Assembly (NCBI GenBank): GCA_021821225.1
Contig: JAKACR010000023.1
Location: 1-18,474 of the forward strand
Direction: 5' to 3'
Length of the DNA stretch: 18,474 bases
Source: Bacillota bacterium
GTDB lineage: Bacteria > Bacillota > Bacilli > Alicyclobacillales > SLC66
A program made the translations under genes and the position numbers. Under the pieces are notes generated by a model. That model was not told where the DNA came from. It did no database searches and was given only the letters and a program-made list of their open reading frames with translations. Of the stretch, positions 7,396 to 14,653 are shown in pieces (position 1 is the stretch's first letter; each line of letters starts with the position of its first letter).

Positions 7396-8988
7396 TCACA
7401 GGCTCGCGACGGCTCCGTCCAGCGATTCTTCCGCCTCTTCGTTCTTGATGTCCGCAGTCGGCAGGGCGCTGGAAACGCCCCAGTAAAAGCTGATCAGCGC
7501 CCAGATGGCGACCAGGATCTGGTCGTATGGTCCCGCGATGGTCCCGTTGCCGCCGAACGCCGAGCTGCCGAGCAGCGACAGCAGCCACAGCACGGCGTAG
7601 AAGACCACTAGCCAGACGGACGAGCGGACCTGCTGTCCAAGTGGTATGCGATCCTTTGGCATGATGCCGGAGAGCGCCAGGTAGACGAGCCACACGACGA
7701 TCTGGATGCCGAGCAGCCACGCGTCGATTCCCCATCCCGTCCAGTAGATGATCAGCGTGGAGATGATGAACGCCAGCGGGGCGATCACCGATATACCGCC
7801 GAGCTTAAACGGCCGGTGCAGGTCGGACGCCGTGCGGCGGAGTGCCGACGCCGAGATGGGACCGATGATATACGTCATGACGGTCGCCGAAGAGACGACA
7901 CCGACCAGTTTCCCCCAGGTCGGGAACGGCAGCGTCCAGAAAATAGAAAGGATGAACGACAGCCACAGCGCGGTCCGGGGAACGCCAGTCGGAGAGGAGA
8001 TGCGTTTGAATGCCGGGAAGAACGTGCCTGTTCTCGCCCAAGCAAAGATGACCCGCGCCGTGGACGACAGGTAGATGTTGGCGGTGCCGCTCGGCGACAG
8101 GACCGCGTCGGCAAACAGGATGTTTGCCAGCCATACAAGGCCGAGCGCGCCCGCGAGGTCGGCGAACGGCGCGTTGTAGTTCAGCTTGGCCCACCCTGCG
8201 CTGAGCGCGCTGGCCGGCACGGCGCCCACGAACACGATCTGCAGCAGCACGTACAGCACGGCGCCGATCAGGATGGCGGTGACGATGGCCAGCGGCACGG
8301 TCTTCTGCGGATTTTTGGCCTCGCCGGCAAAGTCCACAGCCTGTCGGAATCCGAGGTACGCAAAGATGATCCCGCCGCTTGCGACGGCCGTCTCAATACC
8401 CGTGAATCCGCCCGGCGCAAACTTGTGGGCGGTGAAATTGCCCGCGTGAAACTGCGTGATAAGTACGAGGATGGTCAGTACCGGAACCACGAATTTGAGT
8501 GCGGTGATCCATGAATTCACCTTGCCGAACAGGTTGACGCTCCAGTAGTTCACGATAAAGAATATGACCAGCAGGGCGGCCTGCACAAACCAGCCGAGCG
8601 TTGTCGGATTCGAGTTCACCGGGTTGCCGAGCGCGGTCCACCAGTGCTGCGCGTACTGCCGCATCGCCTCTGCTTCGATCCCGGCGACGCTGGAGTACGC
8701 GATCACCGCCGCAAAGCCCATGAGATACCCGACAAGCGGTCCGTGCGAGTAGTCCGGGTAACGGATGATGCCGCCGGCACGCGGCATCGCGCCGCCGAGT
8801 TCCGCGTAGACAAGGCCGATCAGCAGCACCGCGACGGCGCCGATCACCCAGGCGATCCACGCCGCCGGTCCGGCCATCTGTGAGGCGACCTGCGCGCCGA
8901 ACAGCCAGCCCGATCCGATAATCGCGCCAAGGCCGAGGAACGTCAGGTCGATGAAGCTGAGTTCGCGCCGCAACTTACCTTCTTCCAT
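7396..8988 (-). CDS. APC superfamily amino-acid permease
   Basis: This 530-residue, strongly hydrophobic protein has about 12 predicted membrane helices, typical of the amino acid-polyamine-organocation superfamily. The helix-1 substrate motif GLGAIIGSGW is at residues 19-28, followed by a PAAWIAWVIGA helix and YAELGGAMPRAGG, the conserved loop after helix 2. The sequence FRQAVDFAGEAKNPQKTVPLA matches the helix 6 to 7 region of the family. The length resembles the YveA-type aspartate/glutamate-proton symporters of Bacillus, but that substrate is only a suggestion. It should import an amino acid with protons. The C-terminal tail is acidic (KNEEAEESLDG). The start is ATG 8988, with AAAGGGGG about 7 bases upstream. 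It stands alone on this strand, convergent with lysE and divergent from the B12 operon, and has a structured leader. Confidence 0.92.
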   Translation of the reverse strand: MEEGKLRRELSFIDLTFLGLGAIIGSGWLFGAQVASQMAGPAAWIAWVIGAVAVLLIGLVYAELGGAMPRAGGIIRYPDYSHGPLVGYLMGFAAVIAYSSVAGIEAEAMRQYAQHWWTALGNPVNSNPTTLGWFVQAALLVIFFIVNYWSVNLFGKVNSWITALKFVVPVLTILVLITQFHAGNFTAHKFAPGGFTGIETAVASGGIIFAYLGFRQAVDFAGEAKNPQKTVPLAIVTAILIGAVLYVLLQIVFVGAVPASALSAGWAKLNYNAPFADLAGALGLVWLANILFADAVLSPSGTANIYLSSTARVIFAWARTGTFFPAFKRISSPTGVPRTALWLSFILSIFWTLPFPTWGKLVGVVSSATVMTYIIGPISASALRRTASDLHRPFKLGGISVIAPLAFIISTLIIYWTGWGIDAWLLGIQIVVWLVYLALSGIMPKDRIPLGQQVRSSVWLVVFYAVLWLLSLLGSSAFGGNGTIAGPYDQILVAIWALISFYWGVSSALPTADIKNEEAEESLDGAVASL

Positions 8989-9016
8989 TCATTTTCCCCC
9001 TTTTCTGAACCTTTCT

Positions 9017-9099
9017 CACCCAAGGGGAACAGTGATAAAGTCCGCCGAAATTTGGATTATCACTGCTCCCGAAGGGGACTTTGCCACATCCCCAAGGTG
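9017..9099 (-). promoter_or_regulatory. Structured leader upstream of the amino-acid permease (candidate cis-regulatory RNA)
   Basis: Several overlapping inverted repeats lie within about 110 bases upstream of the permease start. GGGAACAGTGATAA (9025-9038) and TTATCACTGCTCCC (9057-9070) pair over 14 positions, fully when G-U is allowed in the minus-strand RNA. GGGGA/TCCCC (9074-9078 with 9089-9093) forms a second hairpin. AAAGTCC (9037-9043) could pair with GGACTTT (9076-9082), which excludes both. An outer CACC/GGTG plus GGGG/CCCC pairing (9017-9027 with 9090-9099) would enclose them. No known riboswitch or T-box consensus was recognised. It could instead be a dyad operator. Confidence 0.4.
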
Positions 9100-9410
9100 A
9101 CGGTTCACGCTCGGCGGTGTGTCGCGCGGCGTTCGGCAGACAGGAATATCTCGTCCCGCAACCGCAAAACGCCGGAGTCACCGACCAGCCACATCCCGCC
9201 GCCAACAATGGTGATCCGTCCACAACCGAGTGTGCAGGCGCGCGGTTGGCAACGAATCGCCAAATATTCGACAACAATGTGGACATATTTTAAACCTATT
9301 CGATCCGCGATGATAAATTCCTGCTTGATCCTGAATGAAACCTTGCGTGACGCTCCCTGACTCTTGAAGAGGTTATTCAAGAAGGGGATGGACTTCCGAC
9401 GGATTCCTCA
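9100..9410. other. Gene-free stretch between divergent permease and B12 operon
   Basis: No credible gene is seen here; the short open frames on both strands have no RBS and no family resemblance. A possible minus-strand -10 box for the permease (TAAAAT, about 9287-9292) would give a leader of nearly 300 nt. GGTTATTCAAGAAGGGG at 9371-9387 resembles the TTCAAAAAG end of the inverted-repeat unit at 2112-2302. Confidence 0.35.
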
Positions 9411-9440
9411 TCGACAAAACGGTCCATTGTCGTGTATAGT
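9411..9440 (+). promoter_or_regulatory. Probable sigma-A promoter of the B12 operon
   Basis: TCGACA at 9411-9416 (5 of 6 match to TTGACA) and TATAGT at 9435-9440 (5 of 6 match to TATAAT) are 18 bases apart. Transcription would start near 9447, just ahead of the conserved riboswitch core, which is where the promoter should be. Confidence 0.6.
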
Positions 9441-9445
9441 CGAAT

Positions 9446-9603
9446 GGATGGAGGTGCGCTTTTCGCGCATAACAGGGAATCGGGTGCAACTCCCGAGCGG
9501 TCGCGCCACTGTAACGGTGTTGTCCATCCATGCGCAAGCAGCCACTCGCACATGCGGGGAAGGCGGGTGGACACTGTCGCCGGAGCCAGGAGACCTACCT
9601 TCG
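9446..9603 (+). ncRNA. Cobalamin (B12) riboswitch
   Basis: The conserved core is easy to see. GGAGGTGC opens the P1 side near 9450. AACAGGGAATCGGGTGCAA and the following CTCCCGAG form the central arm at about 9471-9497. GCGCCACTGTAA follows at 9503-9514. The B12 box, GCCGGAGCCAGGAGACC, is at about 9579-9595, and its ACCT closes with the AGGT near 9452. The element binds adenosylcobalamin or a related corrinoid and lowers expression of the downstream transport genes. A terminator at 9717-9745 is the likely expression platform. A reading frame runs through the whole element into btuF but is fortuitous. Confidence 0.95.
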
Positions 9604-9716
9604 CCGCACACCAGGAAACCTTCGCGGATCAAGGTTTGGTGCAATCAACGCGCGTTTGCGCCGCTTTCCCCGTTTGGCATCGGCGGACCGGAGAAGCCGC
9701 GCAATCGTTTTGATTC

Positions 9717-9745
9717 GCCATCTGCGACGGCAGTTGGCTTTTTAT
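9717..9745 (+). terminator. Intrinsic terminator of the riboswitch expression platform
   Basis: GCCATCTGC (9717-9725) pairs with GCAGTTGGC (9730-9738), one mismatch, loop GACG, followed at once by TTTTTATTT. Its place between the aptamer and btuF suggests ligand-dependent transcription termination. A hairpin around AAACCTT/AAGGTTT (9616-9637) lies between aptamer and terminator and may take part in switching. Confidence 0.75.
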
Positions 9746-9813
9746 TTGCCCGTCGGCAGGATTCATCCGTCTGTCGGTTCCTGAGTTCTCATTCACTCAG
9801 GGAGGTTTCATTC

Positions 9814-10824
9814 ATGTCATTCGCCTCGCGCACTTCACGCAGGGTCGCCGCAGCGGCCTGCGCACTGTCTTGTGGCGCCGCGCTTTTCGCGACTTCGGGC
9901 GCCGCGCTCGCGACGGCGCACGCTCCTGCCACGCACGCTCCTGCCAAGACCACACACCGTCACACCGCCGCTTCGGGCTTTCCGCTGGTCCTGAAGGATG
10001 ACACAGGGCGCACCGTACGCATCGCGCACCGGCCGACCCGCATTCTTTCCCTGACGCTCGGCACGGATGAAATGCTGCTGTCCATGGTGTCGCCCAAGCG
10101 AATCATTGGCCTGGACTACTATGCCACCAATCCGGTCTACTCAAATATCGTGGCCAGAGTAAAGCAGGACCATCTCAGGACGGTCGGATCGACGGCGGGT
10201 CTGCCGAGTACGGAGGCGCTGATCAAGATGCACCCCGATCTCGTCCTGGCAGCCGACTACACCAATCAAAAAGTCGTTCGGCAACTCCAGACGGCGGGCA
10301 TTCCCGTTTATGAATTCACGACATTCAACTCGATTCCCCAGATCGAGTCGCACATCCTGATTCTTGGACGCATGGTCGGAGACGAGGCGAAAGCGCGCGC
10401 GCTGGTCGCGGGCATGAACCGCCGGCTTGCGGCGCTGCGCAAACAGGCGCCCAAACAGCGCCAGAGCGTGGTGTATTACAGCTACGGGTACGTGGCGGGA
10501 CGCAATACGACCGTGAACAACATCATCGCCGACGCGGGCGGCGTGAATGCGGCCACCCAGGTCAACGGCTGGGCCCAAGTGTCCGTCGAGCAATTGCTTG
10601 CCATGAATCCCGACGTCATCATCGTTCCGAATGATTCTGGCGCGGCCCATACACAATTGAAGCAGTTTCTCGCCCTGCGCGGCGTGTCCGCCCTGCGCGC
10701 CGTCCGGGAACACCACGTGTACACGGCGTCGGATGCGCAGTTGTCCGACGTGGCGCAGTACATCACGCTTGGTGTCCGCGATGTGGAGCAGATGCTCATC
10801 GCGGCGGCGCGCAAGGCGAAGTGA
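9814..10824 (+). CDS. btuF: Corrinoid (B12) ABC transporter substrate-binding protein
   Basis: This 336-residue protein belongs to the helical-backbone (class III) periplasmic binding proteins of siderophores and B12. Residues 1-33 look like a signal peptide: basic start with SRR at 8-10, then a long Ala-rich core. The binding domain follows, beginning near 55 (FPLVLKDDTGRTVRIAHRPTRILSL), the usual first strand. Later segments such as STEALIKMHPDLVLAADYT and VSVEQLLAMNPDVIIVP are typical. The riboswitch makes B12 or another corrinoid the likely ligand. I chose ATG 9814 because GGAGG at 9801-9805 lies 8 bases upstream; the frame is open much further up, through the riboswitch. No clear lipobox is visible, although Gram-positive binding proteins are normally lipoproteins. 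The btuC start overlaps its stop by 4 bases. Confidence 0.88.
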   Translation: MSFASRTSRRVAAAACALSCGAALFATSGAALATAHAPATHAPAKTTHRHTAASGFPLVLKDDTGRTVRIAHRPTRILSLTLGTDEMLLSMVSPKRIIGLDYYATNPVYSNIVARVKQDHLRTVGSTAGLPSTEALIKMHPDLVLAADYTNQKVVRQLQTAGIPVYEFTTFNSIPQIESHILILGRMVGDEAKARALVAGMNRRLAALRKQAPKQRQSVVYYSYGYVAGRNTTVNNIIADAGGVNAATQVNGWAQVSVEQLLAMNPDVIIVPNDSGAAHTQLKQFLALRGVSALRAVREHHVYTASDAQLSDVAQYITLGVRDVEQMLIAAARKAK

Positions 10825-11846
10825 CGGTTCACAAGACGGAAGCCAGGCGCGGCGGCATGTTCCTGCGCTTGGTTCTTCTTGCCGCCTTTGCCGTTGCGTC
10901 GGCGTTGCTCGGCATTGCCGTCGGACCGGTGCATCTTACGCTGCCGCAGGTTGTCAGCGGCGTGCTGCACCCGGCGGGCCGGAGCGTGACGGACATCATC
11001 GTTGGCGCATTGCGCGAACCCCGCGTCGTCTGCACGGTTCTCGTCGGCGCGGCCCTTGGCGTTTCGGGCGCGGTCGTGCAGTCCGTCTTCCGGAATCCCA
11101 TGGCGGATCCCGGTATCATCGGCGTTTCGGCCGGTGGATCGCTTGGCGCCGTCATCGCGTTCGCGGCGGGCTGGAACATCATCAATCCCTACACGCTGCC
11201 CGCGTGCGCCTTTGCAGGCGCGGCATGCGCCGTTTTTGCCGTCTACGCGCTGTCGACGCGGCGTGGCCGCACATCGTTGATCGGACTGCTCCTGGCTGGC
11301 ATGATCATCAGTTCCATGATCGTTTCGGCACTGTCGCTAATCCTTTCTTTCACCAACAACAGCGAACTGCGCAGCATCATGTTCTGGCTGATGGGCGGAT
11401 TCAACGGCGACGGATGGACGCAGGTGCGCATCTTGGCGCCGCCTGTCATGGCAGGATTCGCCATCCTTTCCGGATTTGCGAAAGAACTCGACCTGCTTGC
11501 AACGGGAGAAGAACACGCGCATTCCAGCGGTGTGTCGGTGGAGTGGGCCAAGCGCATCCTGATCGCGCTTGCCGCGTTGATGACGGGCGCGGCCGTCGCG
11601 GTGAGCGGTACGATAGCCTTCGTGGGACTGCTCGTGCCGCATGCGGCGCGCAGGATCATCGGGCCCCGCCACAAGTGGCTGCTCCCCGCCTCGGCCCTGC
11701 TTGGGGCCGGCTTGCTGACGCTCGCCGATGTGCTCGCGCGGTCGGTCTCGTCGCAATATGAACTGCAGGTGGGAATTGTCACCTCGTTCCTCGGCGGGCC
11801 GTTTTTTCTCTTCCTTTTGCTGCGCGCGGAGCGCAGATGGACCTGA
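10821..11846 (+). CDS. btuC: Corrinoid ABC transporter permease, FecCD family
   Basis: This 341-residue membrane protein has about 9-10 hydrophobic helices, matching the FecCD/BtuC family in length. Family motifs include LREPRVVCTVLVGAALGVSG near residues 56-75, QSVFRNPMADPGIIGVSAGG, and the ATPase-contacting GTIAFVGLLVPHAARR (coupling region) near 262-277. It forms the transmembrane channel for B12 uptake with the btuF and btuD products. The GTG at 10821 overlaps the btuF stop (GTGA), indicating translational coupling; AAGGCG just upstream is a modest RBS. An internal ATG at 10857 is an alternative, but the overlap start is preferred. A 24-base gap separates it from btuD. All residues appear intact. 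Confidence 0.93.
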   Translation: MTVHKTEARRGGMFLRLVLLAAFAVASALLGIAVGPVHLTLPQVVSGVLHPAGRSVTDIIVGALREPRVVCTVLVGAALGVSGAVVQSVFRNPMADPGIIGVSAGGSLGAVIAFAAGWNIINPYTLPACAFAGAACAVFAVYALSTRRGRTSLIGLLLAGMIISSMIVSALSLILSFTNNSELRSIMFWLMGGFNGDGWTQVRILAPPVMAGFAILSGFAKELDLLATGEEHAHSSGVSVEWAKRILIALAALMTGAAVAVSGTIAFVGLLVPHAARRIIGPRHKWLLPASALLGAGLLTLADVLARSVSSQYELQVGIVTSFLGGPFFLFLLLRAERRWT

Positions 11847-11870
11847 GGATCTGTGGGGAGGTGAGGCGAC

Positions 11871-12689
11871 GTGACAGACGGCCTGGCGGCGCAACACAGT
11901 ATCGGACTGGTCGCGCGCTGCGTGTACTACGGCCCCATTATTCGCGACGCATCGCTCGCGGTGCGGCCGGGTGAATTCGTCGCTTTGCTCGGACCGAACG
12001 GAGCGGGCAAGAGCACGCTCATGCGCCTGCTCGCGCGCATCCTTGTTCCTGACCGCGGCGACATCGAGATCTTTGGCCGGTCGCTCGGTGGATTGCGCAG
12101 CCGGGAACGGGCGCGGCTGCTCGCTTACCTTCCGCAGCGCAACGCGATTGAGGTCGCTTACTCGGTTCACGAATTTGTCTCGCTTGGCACATACGCAAAG
12201 CACCGGGAGGCGAGCGCCGACACGGTGGAACGGGCGCTGGCCGAAGTGGGGCTCGCGCACCTGGCGCACCGCGATGTGCGAATATTGTCCGGCGGAGAAT
12301 TGCAGCGTGCGTGTCTGGCGAAACTGCTGGTCCAGTCGGCGTCCATCCTGCTGCTTGACGAGCCTGCCACAGGTCTTGACGCAGGAGCGCAGATGGACAT
12401 CCTGGCGTTGTGCCAGGATTTGGCGCGCGACGGCAAGGGTGTGCTGGCCATCCTGCACGATTTTGAACAGGCGATCGAGTACGCGGATCGCGCCTACATG
12501 CTGAATCAGGGCAGTATCGTGGCGGAGGGCGATCCGCTCCGGGTGGTCACTGGGGCGGCGCTGGAAAGGACGTTTGGCGTGCAGGCCCGCTCGTTCGCCG
12601 ACCCGCTGACGGGGCGGCCGCGCCTGAGCCTGCGGCGCGCCGGGGAAACGGCTGAATGCCGGGACCTTCTCTCACGGGGCGGGCAGTGA
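11871..12689 (+). CDS. btuD: Corrinoid ABC transporter ATP-binding protein
   Basis: This 272-residue ABC ATPase has every nucleotide-binding motif: Walker A GPNGAGKST (41-49), Q-loop in YLPQRN, signature LSGGELQ (139-145), Walker B ILLLDEP with D163 and E164, and the switch histidine H196 (AILHDFEQA). It is of the FecE/BtuD type that powers helical-backbone binding protein transporters. It is third in the riboswitch-controlled operon, so it should drive B12 import. The GTG start at 11871 follows GGGGAGGTGA at 11855-11864, a near-perfect RBS with a 6-base spacer. The 3' end overlaps the converging glycosyltransferase gene by 18 bp. No separate terminator is seen between the two. Confidence 0.93.
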   Translation: MTDGLAAQHSIGLVARCVYYGPIIRDASLAVRPGEFVALLGPNGAGKSTLMRLLARILVPDRGDIEIFGRSLGGLRSRERARLLAYLPQRNAIEVAYSVHEFVSLGTYAKHREASADTVERALAEVGLAHLAHRDVRILSGGELQRACLAKLLVQSASILLLDEPATGLDAGAQMDILALCQDLARDGKGVLAILHDFEQAIEYADRAYMLNQGSIVAEGDPLRVVTGAALERTFGVQARSFADPLTGRPRLSLRRAGETAECRDLLSRGGQ

Positions 12690-13475
12690 ACCGTCCCACA
12701 CGAGCCGCGTCGGCCGCCTGTGCGCGTCGAGCGCCGGTTCTTGCAGCATGAGGGGAAACGAACTCACGGGCAGTTCGCTAAGCTTGTGTTTCGTCCGGAA
12801 CCGCTGCAACGAACGGGTCATAGCCGCTTGATCGGACGACTGGTTGTCTCCTGTCGCACTGCTGAAATACAGCGTGCTGGCGTACGGCACGCGGCGGACC
12901 TCCGTGCAATCGCTCACGCGCAGGATGAAATCCCAGTCCCAGTAATCGCGCATCGCCTCATCAAACAGGCCGATGCGGTCGTGGATCTTTCGTTCATAGA
13001 GGATGCCGGACGGAATCACGGTATTCCAGCGGCGGATCACGGTTCGGTCAAAATCGAAGGAAAAGGGCGCCCTGGCAATCGGGTGGCGCCCTCCGTGGGC
13101 GTGCGTGTACGTGACGATTTCTGCGTCGGAGAAGAACAGCGCGTCCGGTTGTCTGCGCCAGCATTTCACCATGCGCTTGAGATGGCCCGGCAACAGGATG
13201 TCGTCGTCGTCGCACAGGGCCAGCAGATCCCCTTCGGCGTGCAGGATGCCGTGGTTGCGCGCGTGAACATGACCGCGATTGACGGGCAGGTCGATCAGGT
13301 CGACGCGCACGGATTTTGCGAATGACGCGATGACTTCGCTGACGTCCGCGCCGCCGTCGTTCACCACAATCACCTGCTTGTCCACATACGGGTCGAGCGC
13401 CAGTGCGCGCAGACAGTCGCGCAGCATGCGCGGGCGATTGTAGGTCGGTATCACGATCGAAACCAGACGCCGCAT
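12672..13475 (-). CDS. Family 2 glycosyltransferase
   Basis: This 267-residue protein has a GT-A fold signature. VSIVIPTYNRPRMLRDCL opens it (residues 5-22), VIVVNDGG is at 35-42, NRGHVHARNHGI follows at 66-77, and CDDDD at 88-92 is the DXD metal/nucleotide-sugar site. DYWDWDF near 177-183 fits the position of the family's catalytic acidic region. It should transfer a sugar from a nucleotide donor to an unknown acceptor, possibly an envelope glycan; no membrane helix is seen, so it is cytoplasmic. The start ATG at 13475 lies 3 bases after the stop of the upstream C39-like gene, so the two are surely cotranscribed. The RBS (GGGAAG) is weak and inside the upstream gene, suggesting coupling. The 3' end overlaps btuD, convergent, by 18 bp. 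Confidence 0.9.
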   Translation of the reverse strand: MRRLVSIVIPTYNRPRMLRDCLRALALDPYVDKQVIVVNDGGADVSEVIASFAKSVRVDLIDLPVNRGHVHARNHGILHAEGDLLALCDDDDILLPGHLKRMVKCWRRQPDALFFSDAEIVTYTHAHGGRHPIARAPFSFDFDRTVIRRWNTVIPSGILYERKIHDRIGLFDEAMRDYWDWDFILRVSDCTEVRRVPYASTLYFSSATGDNQSSDQAAMTRSLQRFRTKHKLSELPVSSFPLMLQEPALDAHRRPTRLVWDGSLPAP

Positions 13476-13478
13476 GGT

Positions 13479-14468
13479 CTATCGTCTTCCCATTCCTGTG
13501 ACGTGTGCGGGCTTGCGCAGGATCGTCACCGCCTGGCGTCCCATCTGCACCCAGGTCGAGCGGAACGCGGCGAGCGGTACGGGCTGTGCGCGGTCTCCCG
13601 TCAGCGGGTTGTTGACCAGTGCATACTGCCGATTGAAGCCGACGAGAAGGACGGCATGTTCAGCCATGGTCGCCCGTACTTGCCCCTGTGGCGTGTCCCA
13701 AGACACCCACTGGGTCGGGGACTGAAAATTCACGGTGGTCCACGCAATCACCGGCCGTCCTGATGCGACGGTTCTGAGCAGTGTGGCAAAACGACTGCCC
13801 GTGAGGTCGAGCGCGTCTCCCGGCGCGAATCTGTCCAACAGTCGGGCGATGGGGCCGTGATAGACGCCATAGCCGGGCTCCCGGCCGCTCACGCTTCCGA
13901 CGAACCCGTCGTTCGGATTGCCCCAACTGACGATGGAACCATCGCGTCCGACAACGAGCGGCTGTGGATCGCGCGGCACGCTTTTAGCCAGTCGTGAGAG
14001 CGACACGGAATATCCGGCGAAGCGAAGCAGCATGGCCAGGCTTGTGATCTCGCAACCATTATAATAATTGGGCAATTGATCCAGAGCGGGCGCTCGCAGC
14101 AGTGTGGTAGCCGGCATGTTGCCGGGACTCAGCTCGGCGGACGGGACGCTTTCCTCCAGTGTGGAGGAAAGCTGCAACATCCGGCGACTCATGACGGACG
14201 GGTTGGTATAGGCGGTGGCCGAAAACAGGAGCAATGCGGCCAGAGTCGCGACGGTGCCGACTCCCTGCGTGCGCACAAGATGCCGCAGCCACCAGGGGAA
14301 CGGTCTCCGCACAGCGTCTGTACGGATACCGCCGCCTGTTCCGCGCACGAGCGCGGATGCGGGTGTACGCATTACCACGCGTTTGCCCCAGGTCCGTGTC
14401 CCGCGTGCGGGAACGGCGCGATCTGCCGACGCGCGCCGGCAGGCGTCCTCGCGTTGTCTGCAAGCCAT
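13479..14468 (-). CDS. Membrane-anchored C39-family (YvpB-like) cysteine peptidase-like protein
   Basis: The 329-residue frame has an Arg-rich N-terminus, one membrane segment at about 69-87 (signal anchor) and an extracellular domain from about 120. NYYNGCEITSLAMLL holds a candidate catalytic C139, EHAVLLVGFN a candidate H271, and YALVNNPLTGD fits the third catalytic position with Asn where many relatives have Asp. This matches the Peptidase_C39_2 group that includes Bacillus YvpB. Its role is unknown; wall-associated proteolysis or peptide processing is possible. The start is uncertain. The ATG at 14468 has no RBS and lies only a few bases after a good -10 box, so either the message is nearly leaderless or translation begins at GTG 14378 or ATG 14372 (residue 31 or 33). 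It is coupled to the glycosyltransferase gene and divergent from the SLT gene. Confidence 0.82.
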   Translation of the reverse strand: MACRQREDACRRASADRAVPARGTRTWGKRVVMRTPASALVRGTGGGIRTDAVRRPFPWWLRHLVRTQGVGTVATLAALLLFSATAYTNPSVMSRRMLQLSSTLEESVPSAELSPGNMPATTLLRAPALDQLPNYYNGCEITSLAMLLRFAGYSVSLSRLAKSVPRDPQPLVVGRDGSIVSWGNPNDGFVGSVSGREPGYGVYHGPIARLLDRFAPGDALDLTGSRFATLLRTVASGRPVIAWTTVNFQSPTQWVSWDTPQGQVRATMAEHAVLLVGFNRQYALVNNPLTGDRAQPVPLAAFRSTWVQMGRQAVTILRKPAHVTGMGRR

Positions 14469-14479
14469 ATGAGTTGAAC

Positions 14480-14510
14480 ATTATAAACGTACACTGGTAT
14501 TCTCTCCCAA
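14480..14510 (-). promoter_or_regulatory. Probable promoter of the C39-GT2 operon
   Basis: Read on the minus strand, TTGGGA (14510-14505) and a perfect TATAAT (14485-14480) are 19 bases apart. Transcription would begin near 14473, about 5 bases before the first ATG of the C39-like gene. Confidence 0.5.
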
Positions 14511-14580
14511 CCATCAGCACACCGAACCAAATCCATTATACTAGAAGATCCACTCGGCGGCGAGCGGCGGAAAACATTCT

Positions 14581-14611
14581 TTGAGGCAGGCGCAGTGGCG
14601 TATGCTACAAT
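14581..14611 (+). promoter_or_regulatory. Probable extended -10 promoter of the coiled-coil/SLT gene
   Basis: TGCTACAAT at 14603-14611 is an extended -10 (TGN plus TACAAT). TTGAGG at 14581-14586 could be a -35 with a 19-base spacer. The start site would be near 14618, which rules out the GTG at 14612 and would leave the ATG at 14618 without a leader. Confidence 0.45.
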
Positions 14612-14653
14612 GTGATCATGAAACAAGCGGTATGCGACAAGGAGGATTCAACA

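Noticed and set aside
7816..8514. 232-codon + strand frame opposite the permease gene
   Set aside because: Charged, low-quality antisense translation with no RBS; the opposite strand encodes a 12-helix permease.
8989..9290. T-box leader for the permease gene
   Set aside because: The conserved T-box sequence AGGGTGGNACCGCG and the specifier arrangement were not found on the minus strand.
9364..9813. Open frame through the riboswitch into btuF
   Set aside because: It runs through a structured RNA and its terminator, while ATG 9814 has its own RBS and begins a signal peptide.
10733..11761. 342-codon + strand frame overlapping btuC
   Set aside because: Shadow frame of btuC; the BtuC frame carries all the family motifs, this one is Arg-rich with none.
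11337..12458. 373-codon minus-strand frame opposite btuC and btuD
   Set aside because: Antisense shadow; both + strand genes have intact motifs over the whole length.
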